Below, in pieces: positions 1 through 13,305 of a DNA stretch of 64,000 nucleotides (position 1 is its first letter; every line of letters starts with the position of its first letter). Source of the DNA: Macrobrachium rosenbergii. Lineage: Eukaryota > Arthropoda > Malacostraca > Decapoda > Palaemonidae. The notes beneath the pieces were generated by a model. That model was not told the DNA's origin, did no database searches, and saw nothing but the letters and a program-made list of their open reading frames with translations. The position numbers and the translations under genes are program-made. Location of the stretch: the NCBI RefSeq assembly GCF_040412425.1, contig NC_089743.1, positions 84,015,971 to 84,079,970 of the forward strand, given 5' to 3'.

Positions 1-660
1 AACCCATCTCACCATCCTCATCTAGGTTCTTTCCAACAGTCCCTCCTCTTTCCTCAAGTGCCCAGGTTTCTGCCCTACATAACAGTACAGGCCTGATAAC
101 TGTCTTATAAATCTTCATTTTGAGCTTCAATGGCATTTTCTTGTCTTTACTTCTCTCCATTTTCGTCATGCTTCTTTCACTCTGTGTCTCACTGCTTTCT
201 CAGTACCTCCCTCTTCTGTTATTACTGATCCTAAATAGTTGAACTCATTGTTCTGCTTTAGCACTGTACCATCTTCCACTAAAATGGTTACTTCTTCATG
301 TCCTTCTCTACTCCTAGCCATTAGCTCTGTCTTCCAATGTTCACTTAAATCCTTTCCTTTCTAGGGCTCCTTTCCATGCAAAAAACCTTTCTTGCAGTTC
401 TTCTTTGTGTCTGCTATAATGACTAAATCGTCAGCAGACAACAGATCCACCATTCATCATTGTTCCCAATTTATGTCAGTGTCTATAATGATGAGGAACA
501 AAATGGACTCAGAGCTGATCCCTGATGAGCCCACCTCCACAGGGAATGTCTCCATTTTGTCTTTTTGCCCCACATTTTTTGCCAACTTCTCTGGTACTCC
601 TCTCTTTCTCAAACAGCTCATGCTCATTACCAGCTGGATGCTATTCTCTTTTTTTAAACA
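1..660 (-). mobile_element. LINE reverse transcriptase fragment (decayed)
   Basis: On the minus strand, broken frames encode pieces of a non-LTR reverse transcriptase. Near 490-545 there is [14 protein letters not shown], the conserved block before the catalytic centre. Near 415-445 there is [10 protein letters not shown], carrying the ADD catalytic core. Near 75-135 there is [16 protein letters not shown], the usual C-terminal block of RTE/endonuclease-RT type elements. Stops and frameshifts separate the blocks, so the copy is dead. It lies downstream of the last visible OSGEPL1 exon and is probably an intron insertion. The exact clade is an inference. Confidence 0.75.
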
Positions 661-3600
661 GTGAAGTGTCTGGAACTATTCATGGCACAAATAAAGGACT
701 AATAATAAGCGATGGATCTAAGATAAAAAATTAAATTTTGTCAGTTTGTGATAACAATACCTAATACATTTTCAATTACTTTAAAACATACATCAATGCC
801 AAACTTAAATACACTGTATCGAATTTAATCCAAGGATGAATGTGTAGACAAAAAATTGTAAATATGTTTAAAATCAAGGGATCACTAGAAGAGCTGTGTA
901 CTGTCCAGCAAGCAAACCTTAGCACTAGCACCTTTTGATCTAAGAGTCAGCTCTTCCTTTTATTTCCAGAATAACTTTTCCCTCCTCGCTAACCACCACA
1001 AAAAGTATAGTGTACCATGCAAAAGTGAAATATGAGGTTGGTTCCCAGTAAAATCACATTCACTCAAAGAATTTCTATTCAACGAGATCAATACGTGCTG
1101 GGTTACGAAGTTGACTGAGAATCAATCTGCCAATTATTTCACAAATGAAAACAGGATGATGTAAGTGATAAAATAAGATGGCCCATCCAAAAATAGTGAC
1201 CAATCAGTTGGTATTTGTTAAAACAACTAATAAGAAACTAAATTATAAAAAGATACCTTATCTAGTGCTTCTCCAGGAGCATCATCAACAGATTTGCCTA
1301 TGATGCACCAATCGTCCAGATTTCTTGCAAGGACTAAAAGACTGTGACCACCTGATATTAGCAATACCAAAAAAGGAAACTCAACCTGAAAATAAAGGCT
1401 GTTAGTGGTTTTAAAATAAAGAAGAAGCAAAAACATTTTTAAACATCAAACATAAGAACCACAAACAATAATTAACACATTGTACAATGTATCAGTTTCA
1501 AAACGGACAACAGCTTACCTTTTCAATCATACGGATTGTGAGAGCATGAGCCTCCATGTGGTGTATTGGGATGAATGGTTTATTAGCACTAATTGCAAGT
1601 TTCTTCCCATAATTAATTCCAACACTTAAAGAGAGAGATAAGCCTGTCGAAGTAAAGCATAATTCTTAAACATAATTAAAATATGAGCTTTTTAAAATCT
1701 ATTTTTTTTATTACAAACCCCATCAATTTACATGTGGCTAGTCCTACATCAGCAGAATCCAAGACACAAAAATGAAAAACTCATTTGGCCAGACATCTCT
1801 CTGGGCAGCACCTCTGATAACTAAGTCATTCCCCGTGTTGTACAAGCTTGCTTAAAGAAGTACAAAGTTGGGAGGAGGGCACTTTTCTCTGTATAAAATG
1901 ATGGGTTTGCATTAAATAATAAACATTACCTTTAACCCTTACGGCCCAAAACGCCATGATCGAGACTTTGCCAGCACAAGTTGAACTGCCACAATCGTGG
2001 CAATCTAACTCCTTTCAACCTTTTATCTAATGTTTACATCAGGCAGTGATGTATTTTTAGAATGGAAGTAGAGGGTTGTCATTGGCTAACAAGTTTCTAC
2101 GGCAACCAGCCAGCCAATCATGTTTTAATTTCCTTCTTGACGAGAAGGAAGCAGCCTTTTGTTCATGTAAATCTGCAGAAATTTGTGTCAAGAGTTGTGT
2201 GTTATTTTTAAGATTATTTTCTTAATAAAGCAGTTTGAATGCGTAGTTAATACGCTGTGTATCTTTTAATGATTATATGAAGAATAAACATTGGATTTAT
2301 TGCGTTGATATTTCCTTTCTTTAAGTGTACAATTGTTGTTTTGTTTTAAGTTCCAGCCTGTTACATTTGTTTATGTTCGCCAGGGGAAGAGTATGATCTA
2401 TGAAAGTTTATTTTTCCATTGTGTTCTAAAAAAATGTATGATCATGTAATCATAATTTTTGGTTTTCCAATGTAATTACATCACAAAATGGCACATATAT
2501 AGATTTGTTTATTTATTTCTTTGTGAGGAATTTTTTTCAGGCTATGTCCAAGAGGGGACGGGAAGATTTTACTTTTGATGCTAGCAAAATACCATTACAA
2601 GTTGAAAGTCAACTCCAATAATAGTGTACACACTTGAATAATACCATTTTTGTCAACATTATTTCAAATCAATCTGGGGACACAGTGTTAATTTTTTCAT
2701 TTTTTGCTTTTTTAAAACTACATTTGGTTAATAAATGTGGTCTTAGTTTTGGAAAATTTTTGAGTTTCAATACTTCCACCATACACTTCAGGTCTTTAGC
2801 TTCAATTTGAAAAATACAAGGCAAAAAAATATTTTTTTCTTCAATATTTGCTATTTTACTTCTGTCTTCTGGCTACTGCAAAGAATCACTATCTCCGAGC
2901 ATAAGGGCTAAAATTCTCCTTTCTTCATTCCAACCCCATTCAGTATACATTTGCCTGCATGGCTATTTAGGTGGGAAGGCTTCCTGCTGTACAAAAATTT
3001 AAACCAAGGAGCTGAGGTAGACAACCACCAGAGAAAATGAGATTACGCAATCAAATGATTGTATTGGTTAGAAATGGAATGAATAGAAAATTTGACCAAA
3101 AGTCATTCAGTCCTGAAAAGGTTTTAAAGGTGTAACAGAGAGGAAATAATTCACAGCTGCACTATGAAACAACCTACTAGGGAGAGGGGGTGAGCATGAT
3201 GGAAGAAAAAGAATAAAAATAAAGATAAGTACAAGGAATGAAAGGGGTTGCAGCTAGGGGCCGAAGGGATGCTGCAAAGAACCTTAAATAATGCCCACAG
3301 TGCTGCAAATGAGGTGCACTGACAGCACTACCATCCTACAATGTGTACTGGCTGGGGGTTAAGAGTAAGACTGGAACCTTGCAGTAATGCCATAAAAATC
3401 AAACATGAAGACCCCATCAGTCTTGAATGGAAGACCCTATCAGTCTTGTATGGACCTCATACTATGAATGCTATGATTTTACGGTACACAGAGTATCAGT
3501 CAGATTAAGACAATGAAACCAGCATTCTACCCCCAGGGGAAAAACAAAAAAAATCAGCCTGCCACAATCAGAGGGACAAGAATTTGTTTGCTTAGCTATC

Positions 3601-6600
3601 ATTCGGATAAAGCCCTTTGACACGTAAGTCTATGGCTAGGAGGTGTGCAAATCTAAACTTAATGACCTTCCAAAACTGCTACAATACCTGAAACTCAGGC
3701 TGGTCCTCCTGCCATAACTTATCCACCAAGAGGGGATAAAACCCTCTCTCCACGCCCACCAAGAGGAGAAATCTTTTCCATGGAAGTTCGTTGTTATAGA
3801 GTACACCAACACAGTTCCTTCCACTAAAATGGATAGCCACATGTCAGACAGGTGTCCTGGAATGGATTCAGTAATAAAATGTTGCCCTAAACTCCAATTG
3901 ATTAACCATTTTGCTTATGACCTTTATAATCAACTACATCTGTGGGAAGTGACAATGGCTTGAACAGTATGTGCAAAAGCGTTTATGCCTTTTTATTCCA
4001 AGATGCATAGCTCCAATAATTTTCAAGGTAGACTACTCAATTTTGCAGATGAATGATTTTTCTATGCAATGGCATAAAAAATTCCCCCAAATTAACTTAA
4101 GTAGGTGGAATAATACGTAGAAATTACAATACTAGAAAATTTTGCACTTTCCCCTAAAAACTATTATGATAAAGCATTTGTTTCTTATCCATAACACCGC
4201 CAGATAAATGACCTAGTTATTACAATGCAAAAAGTTGTAATTATAGCAAGGAAAATATGAGAAAATAATGACAAAGTAGCATCATGTTTTCCATAAGAAA
4301 AGTAACAGTAACCCATGTGTACCTCTGACAATTTTCAAGGCAGAATACTAAATTTTATTTCATCTGGCAGCTGAATGATTGTTCTACAAGTTTATGTAGG
4401 TGACAAAGAGTGTAATTTATAAGATTTTTGCACTTTTTTCCCCAAAAAATGTGCAAAAGAAAACTATTGTTGATAAATTCTTCATTTGTTATCTATTGCA
4501 CATCCAGATAAATTACCTACTTAATAAAATGAAAAAGTTGTAATTATACTAATGAAAATATAAAAAAATTAATAAAGTAGCACTACTTTTCCAAAAATTA
4601 AGTGACACTCAGTCAAGTGGTGGTTCTGTTCTGTTCTCTCTCTCTCTCTCTCTCTCTCTTTTATTTCTATAAATTACATCATTTATGAGAATATAAAACT
4701 GTATAAAACAAATAAACATAAACATACATGTTCAATATGTATAAAAAATATCGGGAACACTCAACAAAAATGATACTCATCTTTCTGCTGGTTGGTGCAA
4801 TCATTTTTTTGACATTTGCATACATCATCAAAATGTGAAGGACTTAAACTTGGATGATGTATATGGGGAATAGCTGGTTGGAAGTGCAGTTAAGGCTATG
4901 GGTTTTACCCTCTACTTTCAGCCCAAAAATCAACTCATCAGATCCCACTACTGGATGACTCCATATTCCCCTGAGGTGTCTAGAATCAACAACAGGGGAA
5001 AAAGGACATCAGCAAGGGTAAAATTCACAGAGATTACATCAATTGAGACCCATTAGGGTCTTCCAAAATAAGATTGCAAATTCCATTAGCACTGAAGAGG
5101 ACAGGTTGCTGTTATTTGACTACATACAAAGAGTTAACTGCCTGAATTGTTGGGACCAGCTCTTACAGAAAGTTAGATGGCCTGAGAGGATAGCTAAAAA
5201 AAAAAACACTATAAAAAACCCCACTGTACAACAGCCTAAATTTGTTGACATCTGACCAAGATGGACCCCATCTTGTGGACATGATTTGCTATTAAATCTT
5301 CAAAAATGTCTAGTTGGGCAAGCTAAAGCAGGCAGGACTTAAGAAAAGCTCAAGATGAGAAATTCTTCAAGAGCTTCTGGAGATATGTTGCAGATGACCA
5401 CAGAAGTAACCTTCCAGATCCTCTGCAAACTGAACCCTTCCAGGGAGAGTCGATAGCAACTATACTATAAAAAAAATTCCTCACCACATCTTGAGTACCA
5501 AGGGCGAAATGTAGACCAGCAGTTGGAAACCTAAGCCTACATTTATCCTGACTAGCATAGGTGTGAGCCAACTAGCTATATGCAGTGGAAAGTGGAAGGG
5601 GCCTTTTGCCTCGAGCTACAATTCAAAATGGCCAAAATAAAAAGCCAGTCTCCCACAGGCTGTCACGGAGGTTTGGGATAACTACTTGTCAAAATCCTCT
5701 GAGATTGTCTGAAAGCTTGCTTCATGACACTCAATTACATCAACTCCTTAACCTTACTGGCACTCACCCCTTTTGGGATGAACTGATTCTGTAATGAACT
5801 TAAAAGAGAGACACTTATCCACAACCTTCCTATAAGGTGATTGTGAAGCATTTATCCACACATCCCAGCCTATAAACAGAACTAGATGTTATACATTCTT
5901 CAGCAGCCACAAAATATCACATTTTTAATGTGTCTTGTATATTTCCTAGATTTACAAACCAGTCTTTTAAACAGGAATATATTAGCATGAGCAAGAAACA
6001 GTCATTCAGCTTGGTGGCAAAGTTGGAGAGAAGTCACTCAGCTGGTGGAGCATTGCAAATTCTTTCCCTTCTGCATCAGCCAAGGTGATTACAGGATAAA
6101 AGACTCTGGATTTGTGTAGCTTAGGAAAATACAAATTAGCTTTAAATTTGTTATTTGTCCCTACTTGAATACAAACCATCATCTTATTATAAACCTAAGG
6201 ATGTCATTTTCCATGTCATGAAAGTGAAAAAAAAAAAAAAACTCTTGTAACCTCCTATACAGCCAGGCATGATGATACTTAAGCTAACAGGCCTTGAGCC
6301 AGAATGAGTTTAATGTTTGAAAAACTCACTCCAGAAAAAATTCAGAGAATTCTGTCCTTATACAAGATTTACAGGTCAGTAGGTCACTACACAGTACCAT
6401 CCACCAAACAGGCCATTTGTAAAACAATGGGTCCAGATGATGAAAGCTCTATCCCACACCCTCTTGTTAAATGGGAGAACATAAGGAGTCGCACCTTGTG
6501 AGATGGGACTCTAAGGTATGATAGTGTGTGGCTTACCTGTGGCAGGGGCCATTCCAATGCATACTCTGCCTGGTTACTGCCTATTAAATTCAGATATTAA

Positions 6601-9600
6601 AGGAGAGAGAAAAAAGCCAGATCATTCACCATTAACCCAAATCTTATGTCATCCCAGTACCTCGAGTGAGATGCTTTTCTGTCTATGCAGCTGGGGCATC
6701 CACACAATCTTCTTAGCAGCCACCAAAGGTCTTGTGGACAACAGCCCTCAGTAAGGTAGTCTATCAGACAGACAGAGAGTTATATGCATTTGAGTTTTAG
6801 GCACCTCCTCTTGGTACGGTTGGCTGCAATTGCGGCATTAGTGAGTCAACTGTGAGGTATTGTACTTCCATAAAAAGGAAATGTCAATATGTGCAATGTA
6901 GCTCTTTCTGTAGCTACACCAGCATGTGAAAAAACTCCATGTGTGAAATGCATCTCCCTATCATGTGGAAATACCTACAGTACTTTCTTATTGCTATAAA
7001 AAAAAAAACAACCCAACAGACTCAAATTTGATTCAAGAGGAGGCCATTTCCTTATATAAATCCTTAAGGACAAAAGGTGAAGAAGCTATGTAGCTCCACA
7101 GACTTAAAAGACAACAAAAGTTTTCATGAGGCAACTTGGACAAAAATGTAAAGTTCAGAAGAATAGGCTTCAGCCAATAATATACTGTATAGTATTAAGC
7201 ATTTGGGATTGGAGGACATAGTTATTCATGGATTTTAAATTTTTGTTGGAGCTGGCACTCCCAACTCCTATGAAATTCAAGGGACCACTACATGTTGAAT
7301 TTCACTCTAGCAGTATCAAGGTTTGCTACAGAGATTTAACAATTCTGGAATGATTCCGTTACATAAAATGGCTGATTATAAGTAACAGGGTTGAGGTTGA
7401 ACAGTTTTTGGTACATTTTCATGATATTTCCCTTCAATTGTCTCTGAAATTTAATTTATGTAATTTCAAATAGAACTTATCAAACAGTCTTTCAAGCTAT
7501 TTATTATCTTAATATATGATTCCATAAAACATTGCAAATTTCAGTGGTTCTTTGCATGGTTTTAACCCTTTGAGATTCCAAGGACACCACCCTCTTCCCA
7601 ACCACAGAAACCCCAGTGATGTTACTTGACATGTCTGTTCAAATTTTTTGGCAAATTTCAAAATGTCATTTGATATTTTTGTCCATTTTGCAAAGTACAG
7701 GTATTCTGTCCCACAATTACAAAAAACTAGGTTTATACCATGAAAAAAATCACGCTGAGCAATAAAAGAAAAACATTACTATGTTCATAATCAACAGGTG
7801 TGAATTTTGGGAGTCACTAACATCTCAAATGGTTATGAGGTTTACTAATTATGTCTAAGAGTGACTTTACCTCTTTCAGATTCATTTAACTTTGTATTCT
7901 CTCTCTTTTTGATTCATAAAAGGTTTTGTCTGAACAATCATGTTTTTTATTTTACTTCAATTGCTAGGTAAGGTGTTAATTCTAATTCAACTGCTGGCTT
8001 TTTCTGCAGTCATGGCTTAAACTTGAGGCTTGGTCCAGTGTTTCAGAATATTGATAATGACATGGGGAATCTGAGCATGGGGATAAATAGACCACTAACT
8101 GTTATAAATTTTACACTAAAGTACCTCAGATGTCAAGGTCCTGAACAAGATCACAGATCAATATAGAATGCATAAAAATGTTGATTTAAATGCTATAAAA
8201 TTAACTTCAATAACTGTATCTGATGTACCAGGTTTTACTGTTGTAGCAATAGCATCAATTTCGTCGAGACTTACTCCAGATCTTTCTATAGCCGTTGTCA
8301 CTACAGACTCAATTCTTTCTGCATGTAGCCTACTTGCAACTGGAGGAATTATGCCACCATGCCTGAAAAAATACGATGGATCTGAGATACAGTATACCAA
8401 ATACATTATGATATTTTATCTGCAATTGATAATGAAAAATGTTAAAATTACTATCAAAAAACCACTTCTCAAAATAATTCAGGTACTGAAAAGAAAATCT
8501 TGCCTTATATAACCTTACTGTTTAGTTCAAGTGGGTTATTGTGCATATACCTTACTATAATAAAATGAAACGCTGAACAAAGGGGGTGACAGATTCCTAT
8601 TACATAAGGTAAGGAACTGTCTCTAATGATCCCAAGAGTTCTGGATGTGTATCTAGACAACAGTGGAATAGCAGCTAAGGCCCATATACTTAACAGTGAT
8701 GCCTGTATTTTGAGTAGGGCAATGGTCTGTATAGGAAGCAATGTCTAACCTGCAACAGGTTATCACAGTGTCAAAATACAACATATCTGAGGTAGAATGT
8801 GGAGGAGTACTTGGCTAACAAGAAAATTGCAAGTGTCAGGATGACTTAAGTAGTCAGGCCAAAATTTATAAAATCTTGTTGACAATAGTCTTCCTCTTGA
8901 ATACTAGAGTATCCCTTTTTTAGTTCCTAGAAAAATGAGGAATTAGGAGCTTAGGAGGATGCAAAAATTCACTGGCAATAAGGTTTACCTGAACTAGAGG
9001 CACAGATACCTTTTCACTATTAAAACAGGGGATAGTGACTAACGTCAGTTTGTCTTGTCCCTTTCAAAAGAAACAGAATAAGACGAATCCCAAGGAATAA
9101 ACAGGTTTTGACTTAGGAAAAACCTATTTTTGGAGGCTGCTGTGAATCCTCAAAGGATTTACTCTCATGGGACCATTCAGGCTCCATGATAGACCAATTA
9201 ATATAAAAGAATTCTCTTTCAATCAGTTTTCCTTTTTCTTATCCTGGATTCTTTTTCTTAGCAGGAGCATGTACCACTGGATTTGTGAACTTGTTAGACT
9301 TATCTACATTATATACAATTTTTTGGTCAATGGAGGTATCACAAGAGTCATTCACAACCGGTCCAGTGTTCGTCAACAGAGCCAAAACACTGTCATCAAA
9401 GGGCCCAGGGGTACTTGAATCCTTATAACTACTACATGTAAAGATTTGAGGAAAGAAAAAATAAAATAACCCTGAAAACCTTAAAAATATATCATCAGCT
9501 TTTCATGGAGTTTATTCTTCCACCAATGGCACAAATGAGAACCAACTCCCAAATGTCTGCCCCTTACCCTACCCCACAGGGAATGGCACAACACAATTAG

Positions 9601-12600
9601 AGTGGCTCAAGTGTAAGCCAAACCTGCTTGCTAAGACTGAGAGTATTACAAGAATACCACCATCCCCACCCTTATTGTATTATAGGCAAACTGGACAGAA
9701 TGCCGAGGGTCCTATCTCACAAACCAGGCCCCCTAGAATCCACTGCCCAGCCCTAAAGAATAGTTCCATCCCTGAGCTATCAATCTGATATCTCTCAGGT
9801 CCAAGCATTATCGGATAGGTGATGGTCCTACCACAATTCCCACTATTTAGCTTTGGATATAAACCCAATCCCAGCTATGATAATATCTTTTCCTATTTAT
9901 CAGGTCCTATAAATTTTAGCAAAAGTGGAAAATTCCACAAAAATTAATCCAGACAAAGATATAATGATATATGGGACTCTTGGACTCAAACCAGGGAACA
10001 AATTCCTGGGGTTCAAAAGTCCCCTCACCACGTCAAGGTGGTCCCACATCGAGGGGGGTCCGTACAGAAAGGATTTGACTGTAATAAGGAAGTTACATTG
10101 GGAAGTGACTTATTGGAGCCCTCCAATGTTTCCATCTGGGCCTTTAGGCACCACTCTAGAAAATCACAGAGTGCTTCCCATAGGGTTTGCATAAGTGATT
10201 TGGTCACATCAGCAAAAATCTTTCTGGAAGATTTTTGGTGGTAACTTCCAACAAGGTAGTAGAAGTCATAATACTGTACTATGGAGGAAGATCCTGGCAT
10301 GAAATTCTGCCATGGCTGTCCCTTCTGAAATTCTTCCCATGGGGTTCCCAAACTGTTGAGCAGCTATGTCCAGAGGGTGCCTTTCCCTTTCAAAAGGAAG
10401 GCCAAGCCTTGCCCATTCCTTGAAGAGTTCTCAGAGGCCAGGATGACAGCAACAAATGGCTTTGTTCCTGCCACTGGCTCTCATTCTCTTGTAGTTCAAC
10501 TTCAATCATGGTTTTTCTCTCATTACTAAGATACTTACCATCAGAAAAAAAAAATGCACATCAAGGCATCTTGTCAAGGATTATCAGTACTGTATCATTA
10601 GGGGTGGATACTGGAGCCCCTGCTATATTTTGATTTGAAGTTTTGTTGTCCAAACTAGCCATTTTCTTGCTACCAGTTGGAGTCCCTGACATAAAACTAT
10701 ACTTGGGCATATTGTGCAGCCACTTTATCCTTTTGGTTAAAGACTGAGATATTCTCATACCTTGCATGTAACTCGGTGTCCAAGACCGATCTGATTTCCT
10801 GCTTGGAATCATGTATAATGTCCCATACATTTTGCCATTCTGTGGCAAGGACATCTTTGATACTGCTAATAATTTCCTTATGGAATTCAGCAAATGCAGC
10901 AAACTGTGTATCCCTTTTGGGGGGAGCTTGCACAATCTGCAGGAATCATGCATCATGTCCCTTATATATTGCTGTTCTGCAGCAAGGACATCTTTGATAC
11001 TGCTCATAATTTCCTTACGGATTTCAGCATTTGCAGTAAACTACACATCCCTTTTGGGGGAGCCTGTGGGATCTAATTGAGCCTCTGTAGCTGAACTGCA
11101 ACTGCCCAGTAACCATGGGGCAGAAGTCCTAAAAGAGTTACCATACCCCTCAGAGAATATACATATTTCAGCCGGGTTAGGTGGATCCTAGTAAGATCCC
11201 TTTCAGGATCCGATAACTGCATGGAACATAGATTTCCTTTTGGGGAGTTTATTCCATGTACAGCTGGTCCCTGGTCCTTCCAGGTTCAGCAGGGCAGTTT
11301 CAGTTGCGATGTCCACCTCATGTCCGCTAATAGGGAGGCACTCAGCAGAGTTAACCTGGGAGGCACTAGGTTTTGGGCCAAAAATAGGTCTCATTTGGAA
11401 AAAGGGGCAAATATCTTGTGCCGGAATTCTGCCAGAAAGATATAATCTCCCCTTCCTGTACCCCTACTGAACCCTAGGACCCATCGAGACAGTTTAAAGC
11501 AAGCTGTTCCATTCTTAAAACTTGTTGCCAGGAGTATGCTACAAATTTCATACAAATCTGGTGACCAACCATATTCCCCTTTATTTCTGCAAGGGCTATG
11601 TTCATGGCACGTGGTATGGGCCATATTCACTGTTGAAAAGCGAACTGGCGATTGGCTGCAGCACACTTGATCTGTGGGTCTTGCATAATAGCAACCCTGT
11701 TGTGATAAAAAAACATCAGTTTTTATAAGAAACTACTGGGTACTATCCATCTATAATCATTATATAGATAGTACGCTCAAATGTTAGATGTGCTAAATTT
11801 TTTGTGTCACCACTAACAAATTAGGTTAATCTTGACACAAGTATGTAACCATATTGCTGTACAGTACTGTATAATGTTAGCCCTGAAAAGTAAGTTTCTG
11901 AATATACACACTTAAGCCAACTATATACTGTAAAACAATTTATCTATCTAAACTAGGGTACTACTTTATCTAGGCTAGGGTATTACAAATCACCTTTAAG
12001 GCTGTAGGCTACATAAGTAGCAGTATTAATCATTTATTAATTTATATAATTACTACATAGGTTTTACATTAAAAGTAATTTCTTGAATGTTACTCCACTC
12101 AAGCTATCTGTATACTGTAAACTAATTTGTTTATCTAGCCTAGGTTGCTGCTTTATTCAACCTAGGCTACTATAAGCTACTTTTAAGGCTATAGGCTATG
12201 TAAAATAGTAGTAGCAGTAGTCATTAAACTAATATAATTACTACATAAGTTTTGCCTTAAAAGTAAATTCTTGAATGTTACGCCACTCAAGCTGACTGTA
12301 CACTGTAAACTAATTTTTTTTACTTAGCCTAGCTTACCGCTTTATCTAGCCTAGGGTACTACAACCCACTTTTAACCCTTAAGGGACGGGCAAATTATAT
12401 ATTATGCAACCCCCCAAAAGTTAAGTATATCTTAGTTTAACCAGACCACTGAGCTGATTAACAGCTCTCCTAGGGCTGGCCCGAAGGATTAGATTTATTT
12501 TAGCGGCTAGAACCAATTGGTTACCTAACAACGGGACCTGGTTTATTGTGGAATCGAACCACATTATAGCGAAAATGAATTTCTATCACCAGAAACAAAT

Positions 12601-13305
12601 TCCTCTTGTCCTTCACTGGCCGGTCCCAGATTCAACTCGCGACCAACAGAGTGGTAGCTGAGAACAGAACCCGCTCACCCAGCGAGGAACTGTGCAGACC
12701 AGACAAACTTTAAGGTTGGCCAATTTATGAAAAAACACATCAATGGAAAGTGGAAGATATGCAACTGCACATGGTGTAAGAAAATAAATTCTAAAAAATT
12801 TTCCCTACCTTCCATGGGAGGTTGAAAGTGACTAATTACAACCCTGGTGATATAACCGGAAAATAAGAATAAGCTGCTGTAAGCATTCGATATTTAGTCA
12901 AGCACAGCAGAAAACAGAATGAGGTGGTTAGCTAAGTTGTTCCTAGTACTGCTGTTAAAGGGCAGTACTGTGCACCTACGGCAAGCAAATGAAGTGCTAC
13001 CCATGAAATTTGAATTTATGCTTCCGTAAATGGAAAACTATTAGCTATGTAATTATTGGGTACGTCATTTATATAAAACTACTTTGTTCAATACTCAGTA
13101 AAATAATACATGAAATTCAAGTCAAAGACAAATTTAAAATAAAGCATAAAGGAAATACAGTATACACTGATAAATTCATAGAGAAGAGTACTTACAGTAA
13201 ATGAATTTTTTGTTGACTATAAAGACCTTCACCAAGAATTTCCCCATCCTCACTAACAACAGCTGCACCAGTATCATCACAACTGGTTTCAATACCCAAT
13301 ACAAC
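1..13305 (-). CDS. OSGEPL1: OSGEPL1 gene, 5' part (mitochondrial tRNA N6-adenosine threonylcarbamoyltransferase)
   Basis: Gene-level entry; exons are listed separately. The family (TsaD/Qri7/Kae1; OSGEPL1 in animals) transfers threonylcarbamoyl to A37 of ANN-decoding tRNAs, in mitochondria for this member. Four exons join in frame: the N-terminal [12 protein letters not shown] motif, then [14 protein letters not shown], then the metal-binding HMEAH, then the glycine-rich [10 protein letters not shown]. All closely match the animal OSGEPL1 order. Splice phases agree at every junction (2/1, 1/2, 0/0). The start codon with its targeting peptide was not found with confidence, and the exons after [10 protein letters not shown] lie beyond position 1. 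Introns are 4.8-6.6 kb and rich in transposon remnants. No duplicate or broken coding exon was seen. Confidence 0.9.
661..1256. other. OSGEPL1 intron sequence
   Basis: AT-rich intron between the last visible exon and the LINE fragment. I see no coding block or clear repeat here. Confidence 0.5.
1257..1385 (-). CDS. OSGEPL1: OSGEPL1 exon with [10 protein letters not shown]
   Basis: Forty-three codons encode [20 protein letters not shown] and continue to [14 protein letters not shown]. The SGGHS glycine loop and the D-x-APGE block are hallmarks of the nucleotide-binding half of the family. Acceptor tttattttcag precedes 1385 and donor AAG|GTATCT follows 1257; both phases are 0. This is the last exon visible before the window edge. 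Confidence 0.93.
1519..1643 (-). CDS. OSGEPL1: OSGEPL1 exon with metal-binding HMEAH
   Basis: The exon encodes [20 protein letters not shown] and then [21 protein letters not shown]. The two histidines of HMEAH coordinate the catalytic metal in TsaD/Kae1 enzymes and are intact. Acceptor ttcgacag precedes 1643 and donor AAAAG|GTAAGC follows 1519. The two leading bases complete the Gly codon from the previous exon, and the exon ends in phase 0. Confidence 0.93.
3070..3340 (+). repeat. Dispersed decapod repeat, copy 1
   Basis: A copy of a 250-300 bp interspersed repeat whose 3' half has the core gttgcagctaggggccgaag followed by gatgctgcaaagaacc and a terminal block ending near cactaccatcctac. 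Other copies in this window are at 15575-15655, 26555-26800 and 39025-39315, with weaker ones at 36410-36615 and 52410-52660. It lacks coding capacity. The mode of spread (SINE or MITE) cannot be told from this copy. Confidence 0.75.
4636..4660. repeat. (CT)n microsatellite
   Basis: Short dinucleotide run inside an OSGEPL1 intron. Confidence 0.9.
8229..8362 (-). CDS. OSGEPL1: OSGEPL1 exon ([15 protein letters not shown]...)
   Basis: The exon encodes [20 protein letters not shown] and runs to [13 protein letters not shown], matching the second conserved block of OSGEPL1/Qri7. Acceptor ttttttcag precedes 8362. The donor G|GTACAT after 8229 is weaker than consensus, but the one-base phase fits the next exon exactly. 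No stops occur within it. Confidence 0.92.
9240..11680 (-). mobile_element. DIRS-type retrotransposon remnant, Gag-like ORF
   Basis: Read on the minus strand from 11680 down, broken frames give a His/Cys-rich N-terminal segment ([20 protein letters not shown] near 11590), then [20 protein letters not shown] near 11300. A charged helical segment follows, in duplicated units ([20 protein letters not shown] and [20 protein letters not shown]) near 10700-11010. Near 9245-9417 there is a last piece ending in a lysine-rich tail and a stop. The order resembles the first ORF of DIRS elements as I remember it, so the assignment is inference. The element is dead (many stops) and sits in an OSGEPL1 intron. 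No RT follows it here. Confidence 0.45.
11912..12375. repeat. Tandem repeat, about 188-bp unit, 2.5 copies
   Basis: Three successive blocks begin near 11912, 12096 and 12285. Each contains ctgtaaactaattt-like sequence, then a tagcctaggg-like segment and tactacaa, followed in the first two by ggctataggctatgta-like sequence and tataattactacata. The third block is cut off where the SINE at 12390 begins. Confidence 0.7.
12390..12700 (-). mobile_element. tRNA-derived SINE, copy A
   Basis: Read on the minus strand, the head contains CTGGGTGAGCGGGTT and GGTCGCGAGTTGAATC, which resemble Pol III A and B boxes. A body follows containing AACCAATTGGTT and the block GGGCCAGCCCTAGGAGAGCT. A second copy with the same order lies at 53020-53310. 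Shared sequence along about 290 bp shows a dispersed family. Confidence 0.7.
13196..13305 (-). CDS. OSGEPL1: OSGEPL1 exon with [12 protein letters not shown] motif
   Basis: The exon encodes [20 protein letters not shown] and continues to SQQKIHL. This is the N-terminal ATP-grasp-fold motif of TsaD/Kae1 proteins (GIETSCDET). Acceptor tttttccag lies before 13305 and donor ACT|GTAAGT after 13196. It starts in phase 0 and ends with two bases of a Leu codon that the next exon completes. An upstream exon with the start codon and mitochondrial targeting peptide must exist. Confidence 0.92.

Larger units (their letters stand above)
1644..8228. other. OSGEPL1 intron, about 6.6 kb
   Basis: The intron holds one dispersed repeat (3070-3340), a short (CT)n at 4636-4660, and stretches at about 4880-5800 and 6300-6760 whose short plus-strand frames look like decayed transposon but match nothing I can name. 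The rest is AT-rich unique-looking sequence. Confidence 0.5.
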
